Source: Bacteroidales bacterium
GTDB lineage: Bacteria > Bacteroidota > Bacteroidia > Bacteroidales > Muribaculaceae
Reading direction: 5' to 3'
DNA length: 33,047 bases
Assembly: GCA_014800735.1 (NCBI GenBank)
Contig: JAAVFP010000011.1
Location: 1 to 33,047, forward strand
Numbering within the stretch: the first letter of the stretch is position 1; every line of letters starts with the position of its first letter. Positions 15,769-24,600 of this stretch are shown piece after piece. The notes beneath the pieces are model-generated. The model searched no databases, was not told the origin of the DNA, and saw only the letters and a program-made list of their open reading frames with translations. The position numbers and the translations under genes were made by a program.

Positions 15769-17517
15769 TCAGATGCCCAGCTCTTTCTTGATTTGTGCGA
15801 TTTTCTTGGCGGCGTCGGCATTGCAGCGTGCGTAGTCGTCGGCGTCCTTCATCTTGTCGTGAACTTCCATGTAGAACTTAATCTTAGGCTCAGTGCCTGA
15901 GGGGCGGATTGAAATCTTGGTGCCGTCCTCGGTGAAGTACTGGAGCACGTTGGAAGTGGTGGGGAAGTCGAGCTTGGTGATTTTGCCGGTAGCGGGCTCG
16001 GTGCAGTTCAGGTCGGCGTAGTCCTTGATGATGGTCACGGGACTACCGCCGATTTCCTTGGGCGGATTGGCGCGGAAGTCGCGCATCATCTTCTGAATTT
16101 CCTCAGCGCCACTCTTGCCGGGACGTACCACCGAGATACCTTCCTCGTGACTGTAGCCGTTCTTCAGATAGATTTCCAGAAGCATCTGGTTGAAATCCAG
16201 CCCGCGGTCCTTGGCCCATGCACATATTTCAGCCATCAGCGAGATAGCGGACACAGAGTCCTTGTCGCGGCAGAAGTCCTCGGCCAGGAAGCCGTAAGAT
16301 TCCTCGCCACCGCCCAGATAGCGCTCGGTGCCTTCAAGATTGCGGATAACATCGGCAATCCATTTGAAGCCGGTGTAGCAGTCATACATCTTGATGTTCT
16401 GGTTCTCGGCGATAGCCTTGATGGTTTCGGTGGTCACGATGGTCTTGACCACGTATTCGTTGCCCTTGAGCAGGCCCAGCTCGCGGTTGCGGAGCATGAT
16501 GTAGTTCATCAGAATCATCACAATCTGATTGCCGTTGATGAGCTGGTACTCGCCGTTGTTGTCGCGGATTACGCAGCCGATACGGTCGGCATCGGGGTCG
16601 GAGGCCACCACGAGGTCGGCCTCAACTTCCTTGGCCTTGGCGATAGCCATAGCCATGGCCGAAGCGTTTTCGGGGTTGGGGGAGTCCACGGTGGGGAAGT
16701 CGCCCGAGGTCACATCCTGTTCGGGCACGTTGATAATGTTGGTGAAGCCCCATTTGCGCAGCGAGGCGGGGATGAGTTTCACACCGGTGCCGTGGATAGG
16801 AGTGTACACAATCTTGATGTCGGCATGGCGCTTGATCACTTCGGGGTCAAGCGACAGGGTCTTGATGGCATCCAGGAACGCCTGGTCCATTTCGGCGCCG
16901 ATAATCTGTATTTTCGAGGGGTCGGCCTTGAATTTGATTTCATTGACATCGGTGATGCGGTTCACGTTGTCGATGATGTTCACGTCGTGGGGCGCGATAA
17001 TCTGTGCGCCGTCGCTCCAGTATGCCTTGTAGCCGTTGTACTCCTTGGGGTTGTGGCTGGCAGTGATGTTGACACCGGCCTGGCAACCGAGCTGGCGGAT
17101 GGCGAACGAAAGTTCGGGGGTGGGGCGGAAGTCGTCGAACAGGTACACCTTGATACCGTTGGCCGAGAAAATGTCGGCAACCGTTTCGGCGAACTTGCGC
17201 GAGTTGTTGCGCACGTCGTGGCCCACAGCCACACTGATTTCGGGCAGGTCGGCGAATGCTTCCTTAAGATAGTTGGCGAAGCCCTGGGTTGCAGCGCCCA
17301 CAGTGTAGATGTTCATGCGGTTGGAACCGGCACCCATGATGCCGCGCAGACCGCCTGTGCCGAATTCGAGGTCCTTGTAGAAGCACTCGATGAGTTCGGT
17401 TTTATCTTCGGCGTCGAGCATGCGGCGCACTTCGGCCTGAGTTTCTTCATCGTAGCCGGGCGCGAGCCAAGATTTGGCTTTTTCAGTTACCTGGCTGATA
17501 AGTTCGTTGTTGTCCAT
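15769..17517 (-). CDS. Phosphoglucomutase/phosphomannomutase (alpha-D-phosphohexomutase family)
   Basis: It interconverts glucose 6-phosphate and glucose 1-phosphate (or the mannose equivalents) in the cytosol through a phosphoserine. The 582-residue protein has all four family signatures: phosphoserine loop TASHNP with S154, metal loop DPDADR (307-312), sugar-specificity loop GGEESYG (403-409) and phosphate-binding RPSGTEPK (538-545). GEESYG and the length favour the PGM2/PgcA-type phosphoglucomutase over short bacterial PMM/PGM. Its product, glucose 1-phosphate, connects to the glycogen synthase and phosphorylase genes about 5 kb away. It has its own promoter and terminator. Confidence 0.94.
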   Translation of the reverse strand: MDNNELISQVTEKAKSWLAPGYDEETQAEVRRMLDAEDKTELIECFYKDLEFGTGGLRGIMGAGSNRMNIYTVGAATQGFANYLKEAFADLPEISVAVGHDVRNNSRKFAETVADIFSANGIKVYLFDDFRPTPELSFAIRQLGCQAGVNITASHNPKEYNGYKAYWSDGAQIIAPHDVNIIDNVNRITDVNEIKFKADPSKIQIIGAEMDQAFLDAIKTLSLDPEVIKRHADIKIVYTPIHGTGVKLIPASLRKWGFTNIINVPEQDVTSGDFPTVDSPNPENASAMAMAIAKAKEVEADLVVASDPDADRIGCVIRDNNGEYQLINGNQIVMILMNYIMLRNRELGLLKGNEYVVKTIVTTETIKAIAENQNIKMYDCYTGFKWIADVIRNLEGTERYLGGGEESYGFLAEDFCRDKDSVSAISLMAEICAWAKDRGLDFNQMLLEIYLKNGYSHEEGISVVRPGKSGAEEIQKMMRDFRANPPKEIGGSPVTIIKDYADLNCTEPATGKITKLDFPTTSNVLQYFTEDGTKISIRPSGTEPKIKFYMEVHDKMKDADDYARCNADAAKKIAQIKKELGI

Positions 17518-17562
17518 TGTTAGTTATGAAGGTGAAAATTGTTTTTCTTGAATTTTATTTGG

Positions 17563-17594
17563 CAAAGATAAATCTTTGCTACCACTTATACAAA
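17563..17594 (-). promoter_or_regulatory. Promoter of the phosphoglucomutase gene
   Basis: On the minus strand TTTG (complement of 17591-17594), 20 bases, then TATCTTTG (complement of 17563-17570). The -7 box is one arm of a CAAAGAT-AA-ATCTTTG inverted repeat (17563-17578), which could be an operator or chance. Confidence 0.75.
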
Positions 17595-17640
17595 TTTTTT
17601 ACCCTCAAGGTTTTTATGTACAGCAAATTTTTCGAAGAAA

Positions 17641-19068
17641 TCACACGTCCTCCACACCGATTTCGGGCTGGGGAGTCTTGCCGCCTTTGAGCCACTTGCC
17701 CCAGCGCATGCGGCACAGGAAAATGATGCCGCGGAAAGTGAGCTCGAGCGCCATGGCAATCCACACGCCCTTCACTCCGTAGGTGCCGGCAAGCAGCGCC
17801 GCAAGCGGAATGCGTATCAGCCATATACTGCCGAAATTCATGATGGCCGGAATAAGCGTGTCGCCCACACCGATGAAGGCGCCGTAAACCACAATCGAAG
17901 CCGCGAACATGGGTTCGGCCCAGGCCTCGATGCGCAGTACCTCGGCACCGGTCGAAGCGATGGCCTCGACCGGAGTCATCAGTTCCATGACCCACGGAGC
18001 CGTGGCGTACATTATCAGCGCCATCAGTGACATTACGGCGATGCCGAGTCCGGTGGTGAGGTGAGCGAAGCGCTTCACAAGGTCGAAACGCCCGGCACCG
18101 TAGCACTGACCGCAGAGGGTGGTGGCTGCTTCGCCGATACCGTAGCCGGGCATATAGCACAAGCTTTCGGCCGTGACGGCAAAGGCGTTGGCCGCGATGG
18201 CTACCACACCCAGCGGAGCCACAATCATTGTGACCGTGATCTGCGCACCACATATAATAATGTGTTCCGCCGTCATGGGCAGAGCTATCTTTGCAGCCTT
18301 GCGCAGAACGGTGCGTGTGGGTTTGTACCGGCCCGCGAAGTTAGTGTCGGAAAGCCTGAGGTCCTTCTGGCGGAACAGCAGGAAGTACATCACCGCTCCG
18401 GCACATATACACTCGGCAGCCACGGTTCCGAGTGCTGCACCGAACACTCCCAGCCCCGCACCGGGCACCGTGATACCTGCAATTTCGCGTGTGGGAAAAA
18501 TCAGAAAGAAGTTGAAAACGACATCGAGCACACACATGCCCACATTGAGCAGGCCGGGCACTTTCATGTTGCCCGCGCTGCGCAGCATTCCGCCGCCCAG
18601 ATAGTTCATGGTGAGTATGGGCAGGGCAACCACAAAGGTGAGGAAATAGGTTGTTGCTCCGCGGCATATTTCATCCTCGCCGCCCAGCCAGTGCGGCAGC
18701 GGAAAGGCCAGGGCAGCGCCAATCAGGGCTATTATCACACCGAAAATCAAGCTTGCCACGATTCCCTGGCGAAGCACGTTGCGGGCTCCATCGCGGTCCT
18801 TGGCCCCCAACTTGTGCGCCACCTGCACGGTGAAACCCATTGTGACCGTGGAGCACACGCCCCAGAATAGCCATAAACTGCTGTTCATCAGACCAACTGA
18901 GGCTGAGTCGTCCGCTCCGAGCCGACCCACCATCGAGGCATCGATATACTGCATCAGCAGGGTTGACATCTGAGCAAGGATAGCCGGTACCGACAGTTTG
19001 GCTGTCAGAGCCAGCTGCTGCGCAAGGCTCATGCGCTCGCCGTTCTGGATTTGAGAAATGTCTGCCAT
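17641..19068 (-). CDS. MATE family efflux transporter
   Basis: A 475-residue inner-membrane protein with about 12 hydrophobic segments arranged as two similar halves, the MATE layout. It would export drugs or metabolites in exchange for Na+ or H+. Supporting stretches are LSVPAILAQMSTLLMQYIDASMVGRLG near the N-terminus, MLRSAGNMKVPGLLN around 185, and CYMPGYGIGEAATTLCGQCYGAG around 315-335, the second-half counterpart of the first loop. The substrate cannot be predicted. The ATG at 19066-19068 sits 20 bases after a -7 element. The gene is divergent from prfA; no clear terminator is seen before the pgm promoter. Confidence 0.92.
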   Translation of the reverse strand: MADISQIQNGERMSLAQQLALTAKLSVPAILAQMSTLLMQYIDASMVGRLGADDSASVGLMNSSLWLFWGVCSTVTMGFTVQVAHKLGAKDRDGARNVLRQGIVASLIFGVIIALIGAALAFPLPHWLGGEDEICRGATTYFLTFVVALPILTMNYLGGGMLRSAGNMKVPGLLNVGMCVLDVVFNFFLIFPTREIAGITVPGAGLGVFGAALGTVAAECICAGAVMYFLLFRQKDLRLSDTNFAGRYKPTRTVLRKAAKIALPMTAEHIIICGAQITVTMIVAPLGVVAIAANAFAVTAESLCYMPGYGIGEAATTLCGQCYGAGRFDLVKRFAHLTTGLGIAVMSLMALIMYATAPWVMELMTPVEAIASTGAEVLRIEAWAEPMFAASIVVYGAFIGVGDTLIPAIMNFGSIWLIRIPLAALLAGTYGVKGVWIAMALELTFRGIIFLCRMRWGKWLKGGKTPQPEIGVEDV

Positions 19069-19084
19069 ATACTTTGTAAGTGTT

Positions 19085-19119
19085 ATGCAAAATTACGGAA
19101 AAAATGCGTAAATTTGCAT
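19085..19119. promoter_or_regulatory. Overlapping divergent promoters of the MATE gene and prfA
   Basis: ATGCAAAATTACG (19085-19097) and CGTAAATTTGCAT (19107-19119) are inverted repeats with one mismatch. The left arm contains the leftward -7 box TAATTTTG (complement of 19088-19095), and the right arm contains the rightward -7 box TAAATTTG (19109-19116). Each promoter's -33 zone falls in the other's -7 box. The -33 boxes themselves are poor matches. Confidence 0.6.
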
Positions 19120-19147
19120 GATTGTAAACAACGTTTTTAGCAGTAAC

Positions 19148-20257
19148 ATGGCAGAACCGACACTCCTTGAGCGCCTCGACGGTATCGAGGGCCGCTTTGA
19201 AGAAATAAGCACCCTCATCACCGATCCGGCCGTAATTGCCGACATGAAGCGCTATGTGCGTTTATCCAAAGAATATAAAGACCTTGAGCGCCTTGTGGGC
19301 GCCACTCGCCGCTATAAGCAGTATCTGGATGAAATTGAAGAATCCAAGGAGCTGCTCGCCGCCGAGTCCGACCCCGAGATGCGCGAGATGGCCCGCGAAC
19401 AGCTTGACGCAGCCTCCGAGGCCCTCCCGGTGCTTGAAGAAGAAATAAAACTGATGCTCATTCCCGCCGACCCTGAGGATTCCAAGAATGCTATACTGGA
19501 AATCCGTGGAGGCACCGGTGGCGACGAAGCGGCGATTTTTGCCGGCGACCTGTGCAAGATGTACATGAAGTACTGCGAGAGCCGTGGTTGGAACGTGGCC
19601 GTCACCTCGGCAAGCGAGGGCGCTGCCGGAGGTTTCAAGGAAGTTGTGCTCTCAGTCACGGGCGAGGGTGTGTATGGTATTCTGAAATATGAAAGCGGAG
19701 TGCACCGTGTGCAGCGTGTTCCGGCCACCGAAACGCAGGGCCGCGTGCACACCTCGGCCGCTACGGTTGCCGTTCTGCCCGAAGCCGAGGCCTTCGACGT
19801 GGAAATCAACGAGGGCGAGATCAAGTGGGATACCTTCCGCTCCGGCGGTGCGGGCGGTCAGAATGTGAACAAAGTGGAATCAGGCGTACGCTTGCGCTAC
19901 ATGTGGAAAAACCCAAACACGGGTGTTGCGGAGGAAATCCTGATTGAGTGTACCGAAACCCGCGACCAGCCCAAGAACAAAGAGCGCGCCCTGAGCCGAC
20001 TGCGCACTTTTATCTACGACAAGGAGCATCAGAAATATCTGGACGACATTGCTTCACGACGCAAGACACTCGTCAGCACCGGCGACCGCTCGGCCAAAAT
20101 CCGGACATATAACTACCCGCAGGGCCGCATCACCGACCACCGAATCAACTATACTATTTATAATCTCCAGGCATTTGTGGACGGCGACATTCAGGACGTG
20201 ATTGACCACCTGATTATTGCTGAAAACGCCGAAAAACTTAAAGCCTCCGAGCTCTGA
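19148..20257 (+). CDS. prfA: Peptide chain release factor 1
   Basis: RF1 reads UAA and UAG in the ribosomal A site and triggers peptide release. The 369-residue protein carries the anticodon-like PAT tripeptide at 192-194 (in RVPATETQGRVHTSA) and the catalytic GGQ at 236-238 (in RSGGAGGQNVNK). The N-terminal helical hairpin domain spans about 1-110. The ATG at 19148 (MAEPTLLERL) is preferred over the in-frame ATG at 19118, because the -7 box ends at 19116 and transcription would begin downstream of 19118. Presence of an intact RF1 supports ordinary use of UAG as stop here. Confidence 0.95.
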   Translation: MAEPTLLERLDGIEGRFEEISTLITDPAVIADMKRYVRLSKEYKDLERLVGATRRYKQYLDEIEESKELLAAESDPEMREMAREQLDAASEALPVLEEEIKLMLIPADPEDSKNAILEIRGGTGGDEAAIFAGDLCKMYMKYCESRGWNVAVTSASEGAAGGFKEVVLSVTGEGVYGILKYESGVHRVQRVPATETQGRVHTSAATVAVLPEAEAFDVEINEGEIKWDTFRSGGAGGQNVNKVESGVRLRYMWKNPNTGVAEEILIECTETRDQPKNKERALSRLRTFIYDKEHQKYLDDIASRRKTLVSTGDRSAKIRTYNYPQGRITDHRINYTIYNLQAFVDGDIQDVIDHLIIAENAEKLKASEL

Positions 20258-20259
20258 CC

Positions 20260-21912
20260 ATGAACGCGCTGCACAAATATTTTTCGCCCGATGCCATCAG
20301 GCGGTCCGTGGCCGACGTGATAGCACGCTTTCCGTTCACGGTGGGCTATCTGCTGTTGTTGTCGGCTTGGCTCATAGCGATGGTGTGGAAAAGTTTCGAT
20401 CTCCCTGTCCGTGTGATAGAATCGGTCACCTGGCCGCTGTGCGAGGGCTGCCTGCTGTCGCTTGCGGCGCAGCTGTGGTGCGAATATTTGCGGAAAGAGT
20501 CACGCTGCATTGCGGTGCAGCTCGCCATCCTCGCACTTGTGGTGGTGGATGGCGTGGTGCTCGCGCTTCGCGGCGGTGTGTCGGATGCCGGTGAATATCT
20601 GGGCCGTAGTGCCATTGTCACGGCGCTTTTAACCGCCATAGTGTTTCTTCCGTCGGCTCCCGACCTGAACCGCCGTCAGCTTTGGTACTACACTTTGTGC
20701 CAAATCGGGGCGGCAGCGTCCGGAATAGCACTTGCCGCAGTGCTGTCAATAGCTATTCTGCTTATTTTCGGAACTTTGGGTGCGCTTTTTGGTTTCGATT
20801 CCTGGAAACTGATGTACACCTTCGAAATTTTGTTCTGCGTGCTTCTTCCGGCAGTGTTCTATCTTTCGCGCATTCCGGAACGTGAATATATCGCCGCGGT
20901 CCGTGAGTTGGATTCTACCGCTATTGTGGGTGCATGCTGCAAAAATGTGCTTCTGCCTCTGGTTGCTGTCTACACTCTCATCCTTTACGTGTATGGCGCA
21001 AAGATATTGTTAACCTGGACCTTACCCAAGGATTCGCTCAGCGTGATGGTGACCGGGCTGATGTGTGTGTCGCTCGTTATGCTTTACGGGCTTCAGCGCT
21101 ACACTTTCGGCGATGACGCAAAGGACTCGGCACGCAAAATCGCACTGCTTGTGCGCTCCATTCTGCCCGCCCTGTTGCTGCCACTGGTGGTACTGATGAG
21201 TGTGGGTGTGATTTATAGGGTGGGAGAGTACGGCCTTACGGCATCCCGTCTTTATGTTATCACATTTAATATCTGGGCCTATGGCGTGCTGGCGTTCCTC
21301 CTGCTTAAAAAGGACGCGAACCTCAATATCGTTGCCGGCACTTTCGCCGTGGTTTTTGTGCTCGTGTCCATAGTGCCGGGACTCAACCTTACGGCTATCG
21401 CCACCCGAAGCGTGCGGGGCGAGGTGATGCGTACACTCCGCGAAGCAGGTGTGGAAAAATTCCCTATTTCCGACGAGCGCCTGCTTGAGATTATCGAGGA
21501 ACTACCGCAGCAAACCGGCCGCAACCTTGCCTCTCGCCTCGAATACCTTGACGACTGGGAGGATCACTCGCGCGTGGCCGACATAGTGAAATCGGACGAC
21601 CGACTGGCCACCTGGCGCCTGGTCAAGGATGATTACGACGAAGTTGAAGTGACCGCTGTGGAGCTTACGACCCGTGAATATAACGGTGGTGTGACTATAC
21701 CTGCAGGCTATTCGTCGGTAGAATATCGCCACGCCTACAAATTGGATGCTGAAGTCAATGTGGACAGCATCTACGCGGCGGATCGTGCCGAGATGGAACC
21801 GGTTTTTGTTGCGGTGAACGACAGCACGGCCTTCGCCATCACCAGCATGTATCGCTTCGGCCCTGACAGTAGCCCTCAGGTGAGGTATACCGGATACGAA
21901 TTCAAAAAATAA
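20260..21912 (+). CDS. DUF4153 polytopic membrane protein
   Basis: A 550-residue inner-membrane protein of unknown function. Roughly the first 390 residues contain about ten to twelve hydrophobic segments (for example FPFTVGYLLLLSAWLIAMVW at 25-44 and ILPALLLPLVVLMSVGVIY near 310). The layout and the ARFPFTVGYLLL start resemble DUF4153. The last 160 residues are soluble and acidic, and would be a separate domain. It begins two bases after the prfA stop codon and ends 24 bases before pyrF, so the three are co-transcribed. Neither neighbour suggests a function. Assignment to DUF4153 is from memory of the family pattern. Confidence 0.75.
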   Translation: MNALHKYFSPDAIRRSVADVIARFPFTVGYLLLLSAWLIAMVWKSFDLPVRVIESVTWPLCEGCLLSLAAQLWCEYLRKESRCIAVQLAILALVVVDGVVLALRGGVSDAGEYLGRSAIVTALLTAIVFLPSAPDLNRRQLWYYTLCQIGAAASGIALAAVLSIAILLIFGTLGALFGFDSWKLMYTFEILFCVLLPAVFYLSRIPEREYIAAVRELDSTAIVGACCKNVLLPLVAVYTLILYVYGAKILLTWTLPKDSLSVMVTGLMCVSLVMLYGLQRYTFGDDAKDSARKIALLVRSILPALLLPLVVLMSVGVIYRVGEYGLTASRLYVITFNIWAYGVLAFLLLKKDANLNIVAGTFAVVFVLVSIVPGLNLTAIATRSVRGEVMRTLREAGVEKFPISDERLLEIIEELPQQTGRNLASRLEYLDDWEDHSRVADIVKSDDRLATWRLVKDDYDEVEVTAVELTTREYNGGVTIPAGYSSVEYRHAYKLDAEVNVDSIYAADRAEMEPVFVAVNDSTAFAITSMYRFGPDSSPQVRYTGYEFKK

Positions 21913-21936
21913 AGAAACTTCTTATACAATAATTAT

Positions 21937-22770
21937 ATGAAAAGAACCGACCTTGTAGAGAATATTTTCCGCAAAGGAACCTTCCTGTGTGTGGGCCTCG
22001 ACCCCGACATGAACAAACTGCCCGAATGTGTGAAGAACGGCCCCGAACACCCCGTGCTGGCCTTCAACAAGGCAATCATCGACGCCACCGCTCCCTACTG
22101 CGTGGCCTATAAACCTAATCTGGCCTTCTACGAATGTCTTGGTGCCGAGGGCATCACCGTGCTTGAGAAAACCGTGGAATATATCCGCGAAAAGCATCCC
22201 GACCAATTCATCATTGCCGACGCAAAGCGCGGCGACATCGGCAACACCGCCAAGATGTACGCCAAAACTTTCTTCGAAGCTATGGACTTCGATGCCGTGA
22301 CTCTGGCCCCCTACATGGGCGAGGACTCCGTGAAGCCCTTCCTGGACTATGAAGGAAAGTGGGGTATTGTGCTGGCTCTTACATCCAATCCGTCGGCTTC
22401 CGACTTCGAGATGGTGTGCGACAGCAAGGGTGTGCCCATGTTCGAGCGTGTCATCCGCCGTTCGCGTCACTGGGGTTCGCCTGTGAACATGATGTATGTT
22501 GTCGGCGCTACGCAGGCCGAACACCTTGCAGCAGTACGCAAGGAGGCTCCGCGCCACTTCCTGCTGGTGCCCGGTGTGGGTGCGCAGGGCGGCAGCCTGG
22601 AGGAGGTGTGCCGCAACGGCCTTATCGACGAGTGCGGCCTGCTGGTGAACAGTTCGCGCGGCATTATCTACGCATCCAATGGCGAGGACTTTGCCGAGAA
22701 GGCTGCCGAAGCTGCCAAGAAAACGGCTGAGCAGATGCAGGAGCTGATGAGCGCCATGCTCGCACAATAA
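21937..22770 (+). CDS. pyrF: Orotidine 5'-phosphate decarboxylase (type 2)
   Basis: It makes UMP from OMP, the last step of pyrimidine synthesis. The 277-residue protein is of the longer type 2 form. The catalytic D-K-x-x-D group is in [12 protein letters not shown] (D95, K97, D100), the phosphate-side block VPGVGAQGG is near residues 211-219, and [10 protein letters not shown] follows. The start FLCVGLDPD is family-typical. It is the last gene of the prfA operon and ends before a terminator. Confidence 0.96.
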   Translation: MKRTDLVENIFRKGTFLCVGLDPDMNKLPECVKNGPEHPVLAFNKAIIDATAPYCVAYKPNLAFYECLGAEGITVLEKTVEYIREKHPDQFIIADAKRGDIGNTAKMYAKTFFEAMDFDAVTLAPYMGEDSVKPFLDYEGKWGIVLALTSNPSASDFEMVCDSKGVPMFERVIRRSRHWGSPVNMMYVVGATQAEHLAAVRKEAPRHFLLVPGVGAQGGSLEEVCRNGLIDECGLLVNSSRGIIYASNGEDFAEKAAEAAKKTAEQMQELMSAMLAQ

Positions 22771-22819
22771 AACCTCCGCAGGGCGGTTTTAGCCTGTTAA
22801 AATACTTGTTAATTCATGC

Positions 22820-22849
22820 AAAATGACGCGCTTATGTGCGTCATTTTTT
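22820..22849 (+). terminator. Intrinsic terminator after pyrF
   Basis: AAAATGACGC (22820-22829) pairs with GCGTCATTTT (22838-22847) around an eight-base loop, ending in six T residues (22844-22849). A second possible hairpin, AAAACC...GGTTTT, lies just after the pyrF stop codon without a T run. Confidence 0.82.
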
Positions 22850-22878
22850 GTTTATGTCGAAAATAATCACTAACTTTG
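22847..22878 (+). promoter_or_regulatory. Promoter of the glycogen synthase-phosphorylase operon
   Basis: TTTG at 22847-22850, a 20-base gap, then TAACTTTG at 22871-22878. The -33 box is made from the T run of the pyrF terminator. The start codon follows 27 bases after the -7 box. Confidence 0.8.
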
Positions 22879-22905
22879 CTGCCTGAAAACAATTGATATT
22901 ACGAT

Positions 22906-24579
22906 ATGTACAATTGCAAACAGGAAATTGATTTCCTTTTTGAAGTTAGTTGGGAAGTCTGCAATAAGATTGGCGGTATCTACACCGTCCTTTCCACAAA
23001 AGCAAAGACTCTCAAGGCTCAATTCAATGATAATCTGATTTTTATAGGCCCGGATGTGTGGTCAGAAGAACATCCTTCGCCCTATTTCGTTGAATCGAAG
23101 TCGCTTCTCAAAAAGTGGTCACAAAACGCTTTGCTCCCCGAGGGTGTCGATGTGCGTGTCGGTCGCTGGGATATTCCCGGAAAACCGATGGCGATTCTCG
23201 TGAAATTCGACGGCCTTTACAAAAATAAGGATGCAGCCTATGGCCGCATGTGGGAACTCTACGGTGTAGATTCCCTTCACGCCTACGGCGATTACGACGA
23301 AGGTTGCGCTTTTGCACGCGCAGCTGCCGCTGTTATAGAAAGTTTAGTAAAATTCCTCAATATCGACCCCACTCGTGTTGTAGCTCATTTTGATGAGTGG
23401 ACAACCGCCATGGGACTGCTTCAGATCAAGGACGAGATGCCGGGGGTGGCAACTGTGTTCACCACCCATGCCACCAGCATCGGCCGCAGCATCTGTGGCA
23501 ATGGCAAACTGCTCTACGATCAGCTCCCCAATTACAATGGCGACCAGATGGCCGGTGAGCTCAATATGCAGAGCAAGCACTCGCTTGAAAAGGCCGCTGC
23601 ATGGCAGGCCGACTGCTTCACTACGGTGAGCGGTGTGACTGCCGATGAGGCCGCGCAGCTTCTGGACAAGAAAGTGGACGTTGTGACTCCCAACGGCTTC
23701 GAGCCCACCTTCGTTCCCTCGAAAAATAAGTACAAGACTGCCCGCAAGGCCGCACGCGAGCGTATTCTGAAAGTAGCTTCAACCCTCACCGGGGTGAATT
23801 ATGATGATGACACGTTCATTGTGACTACCTCCGGCCGCTGCGAGTATCGCAACAAGGGTATCGATGTATATCTTGACGCACTCCGCGCCCTTGCCGACAA
23901 GAATCCGGCCCGCAAGGTGCTGGCATTTGTCATGGTTCCCGCATGGTCGGCCGGTCCGCGTCCGGATCTGGCTCATGCTCTGGCAATGGGCAGTGTGGAG
24001 CGCCTCGGCGACCCCGTACTGACTCACGTGCTGAACAATTATAATGATGATCCCGTTAATCGTCGTGTCCACGAGATTGGTTTTGCCAACGACAGCAAGG
24101 CTGCGGTTACGGTCATCTACGTTCCGTGCTATCTGGATGGTGCCGACGGCATTTTCGATATGACCTACTACGACCTGTTGCCCGGTTTCGATGCGACAGT
24201 GTTCGCTTCCTACTACGAACCCTGGGGCTATACACCACTTGAAAGCGTTGCTTTCGGAGTGCCCACCGTCACCACCACACTGGCAGGTTTTGGCCGCTGG
24301 GTGCTGGATGATGTATGCCCCGGAGCAGGTTTCGGAAAGTGCGGTGTGGAGGTCGTGAACCGTACCGACAGCAACTATGGCGAGGTTGTGGCAAAAATTG
24401 CCGAGGACATCAATGCGCTTGTCGGTGCCGATGCCAAAACAACCGACTCCATCCGTGCCGCGGCCATGAAGACAGCTGCAAAAGCCGAATGGACCGACTT
24501 TATCGCGTACTACGACGATGCCTACTGTCAGGCAGCAGCCAAGCGCGATGCCCGAGTTAACAAACAGAATAAAAACTAA
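22906..24579 (+). CDS. Glycogen synthase, eukaryote-like GT3 type
   Basis: It extends alpha-1,4-glucan from a nucleotide sugar in the cytosol. The 557-residue protein starts with FEVSWEVCNKIGGIYTVLSTKA (residues 12-33, here cited in full as one motif: key residues W16, N20, K21, G23, G24), which matches the animal/fungal GYS block far better than the bacterial GlgA KVGGLGDV block. The GT-B retaining E-x7-E motif lies at E438-E446 (YEPWGYTPLE). HFDEWTTAMGL near residue 162 is also GT3-like. It lacks the long phosphorylated ends of eukaryotic enzymes. The donor may be UDP-glucose, as eukaryotic GT3 enzymes use, but I cannot decide this by sequence. glgP follows after 21 bases in one operon. Confidence 0.9.
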   Translation: MYNCKQEIDFLFEVSWEVCNKIGGIYTVLSTKAKTLKAQFNDNLIFIGPDVWSEEHPSPYFVESKSLLKKWSQNALLPEGVDVRVGRWDIPGKPMAILVKFDGLYKNKDAAYGRMWELYGVDSLHAYGDYDEGCAFARAAAAVIESLVKFLNIDPTRVVAHFDEWTTAMGLLQIKDEMPGVATVFTTHATSIGRSICGNGKLLYDQLPNYNGDQMAGELNMQSKHSLEKAAAWQADCFTTVSGVTADEAAQLLDKKVDVVTPNGFEPTFVPSKNKYKTARKAARERILKVASTLTGVNYDDDTFIVTTSGRCEYRNKGIDVYLDALRALADKNPARKVLAFVMVPAWSAGPRPDLAHALAMGSVERLGDPVLTHVLNNYNDDPVNRRVHEIGFANDSKAAVTVIYVPCYLDGADGIFDMTYYDLLPGFDATVFASYYEPWGYTPLESVAFGVPTVTTTLAGFGRWVLDDVCPGAGFGKCGVEVVNRTDSNYGEVVAKIAEDINALVGADAKTTDSIRAAAMKTAAKAEWTDFIAYYDDAYCQAAAKRDARVNKQNKN

Positions 24580-24600
24580 GAGATTATATTAATAACCAAT

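Noticed and set aside
19118-19147. Earlier prfA start (ATG at 19118)
   Set aside because: The -7 box ends at 19116, so the transcript would start after this codon; the family N-terminus also fits 19148.
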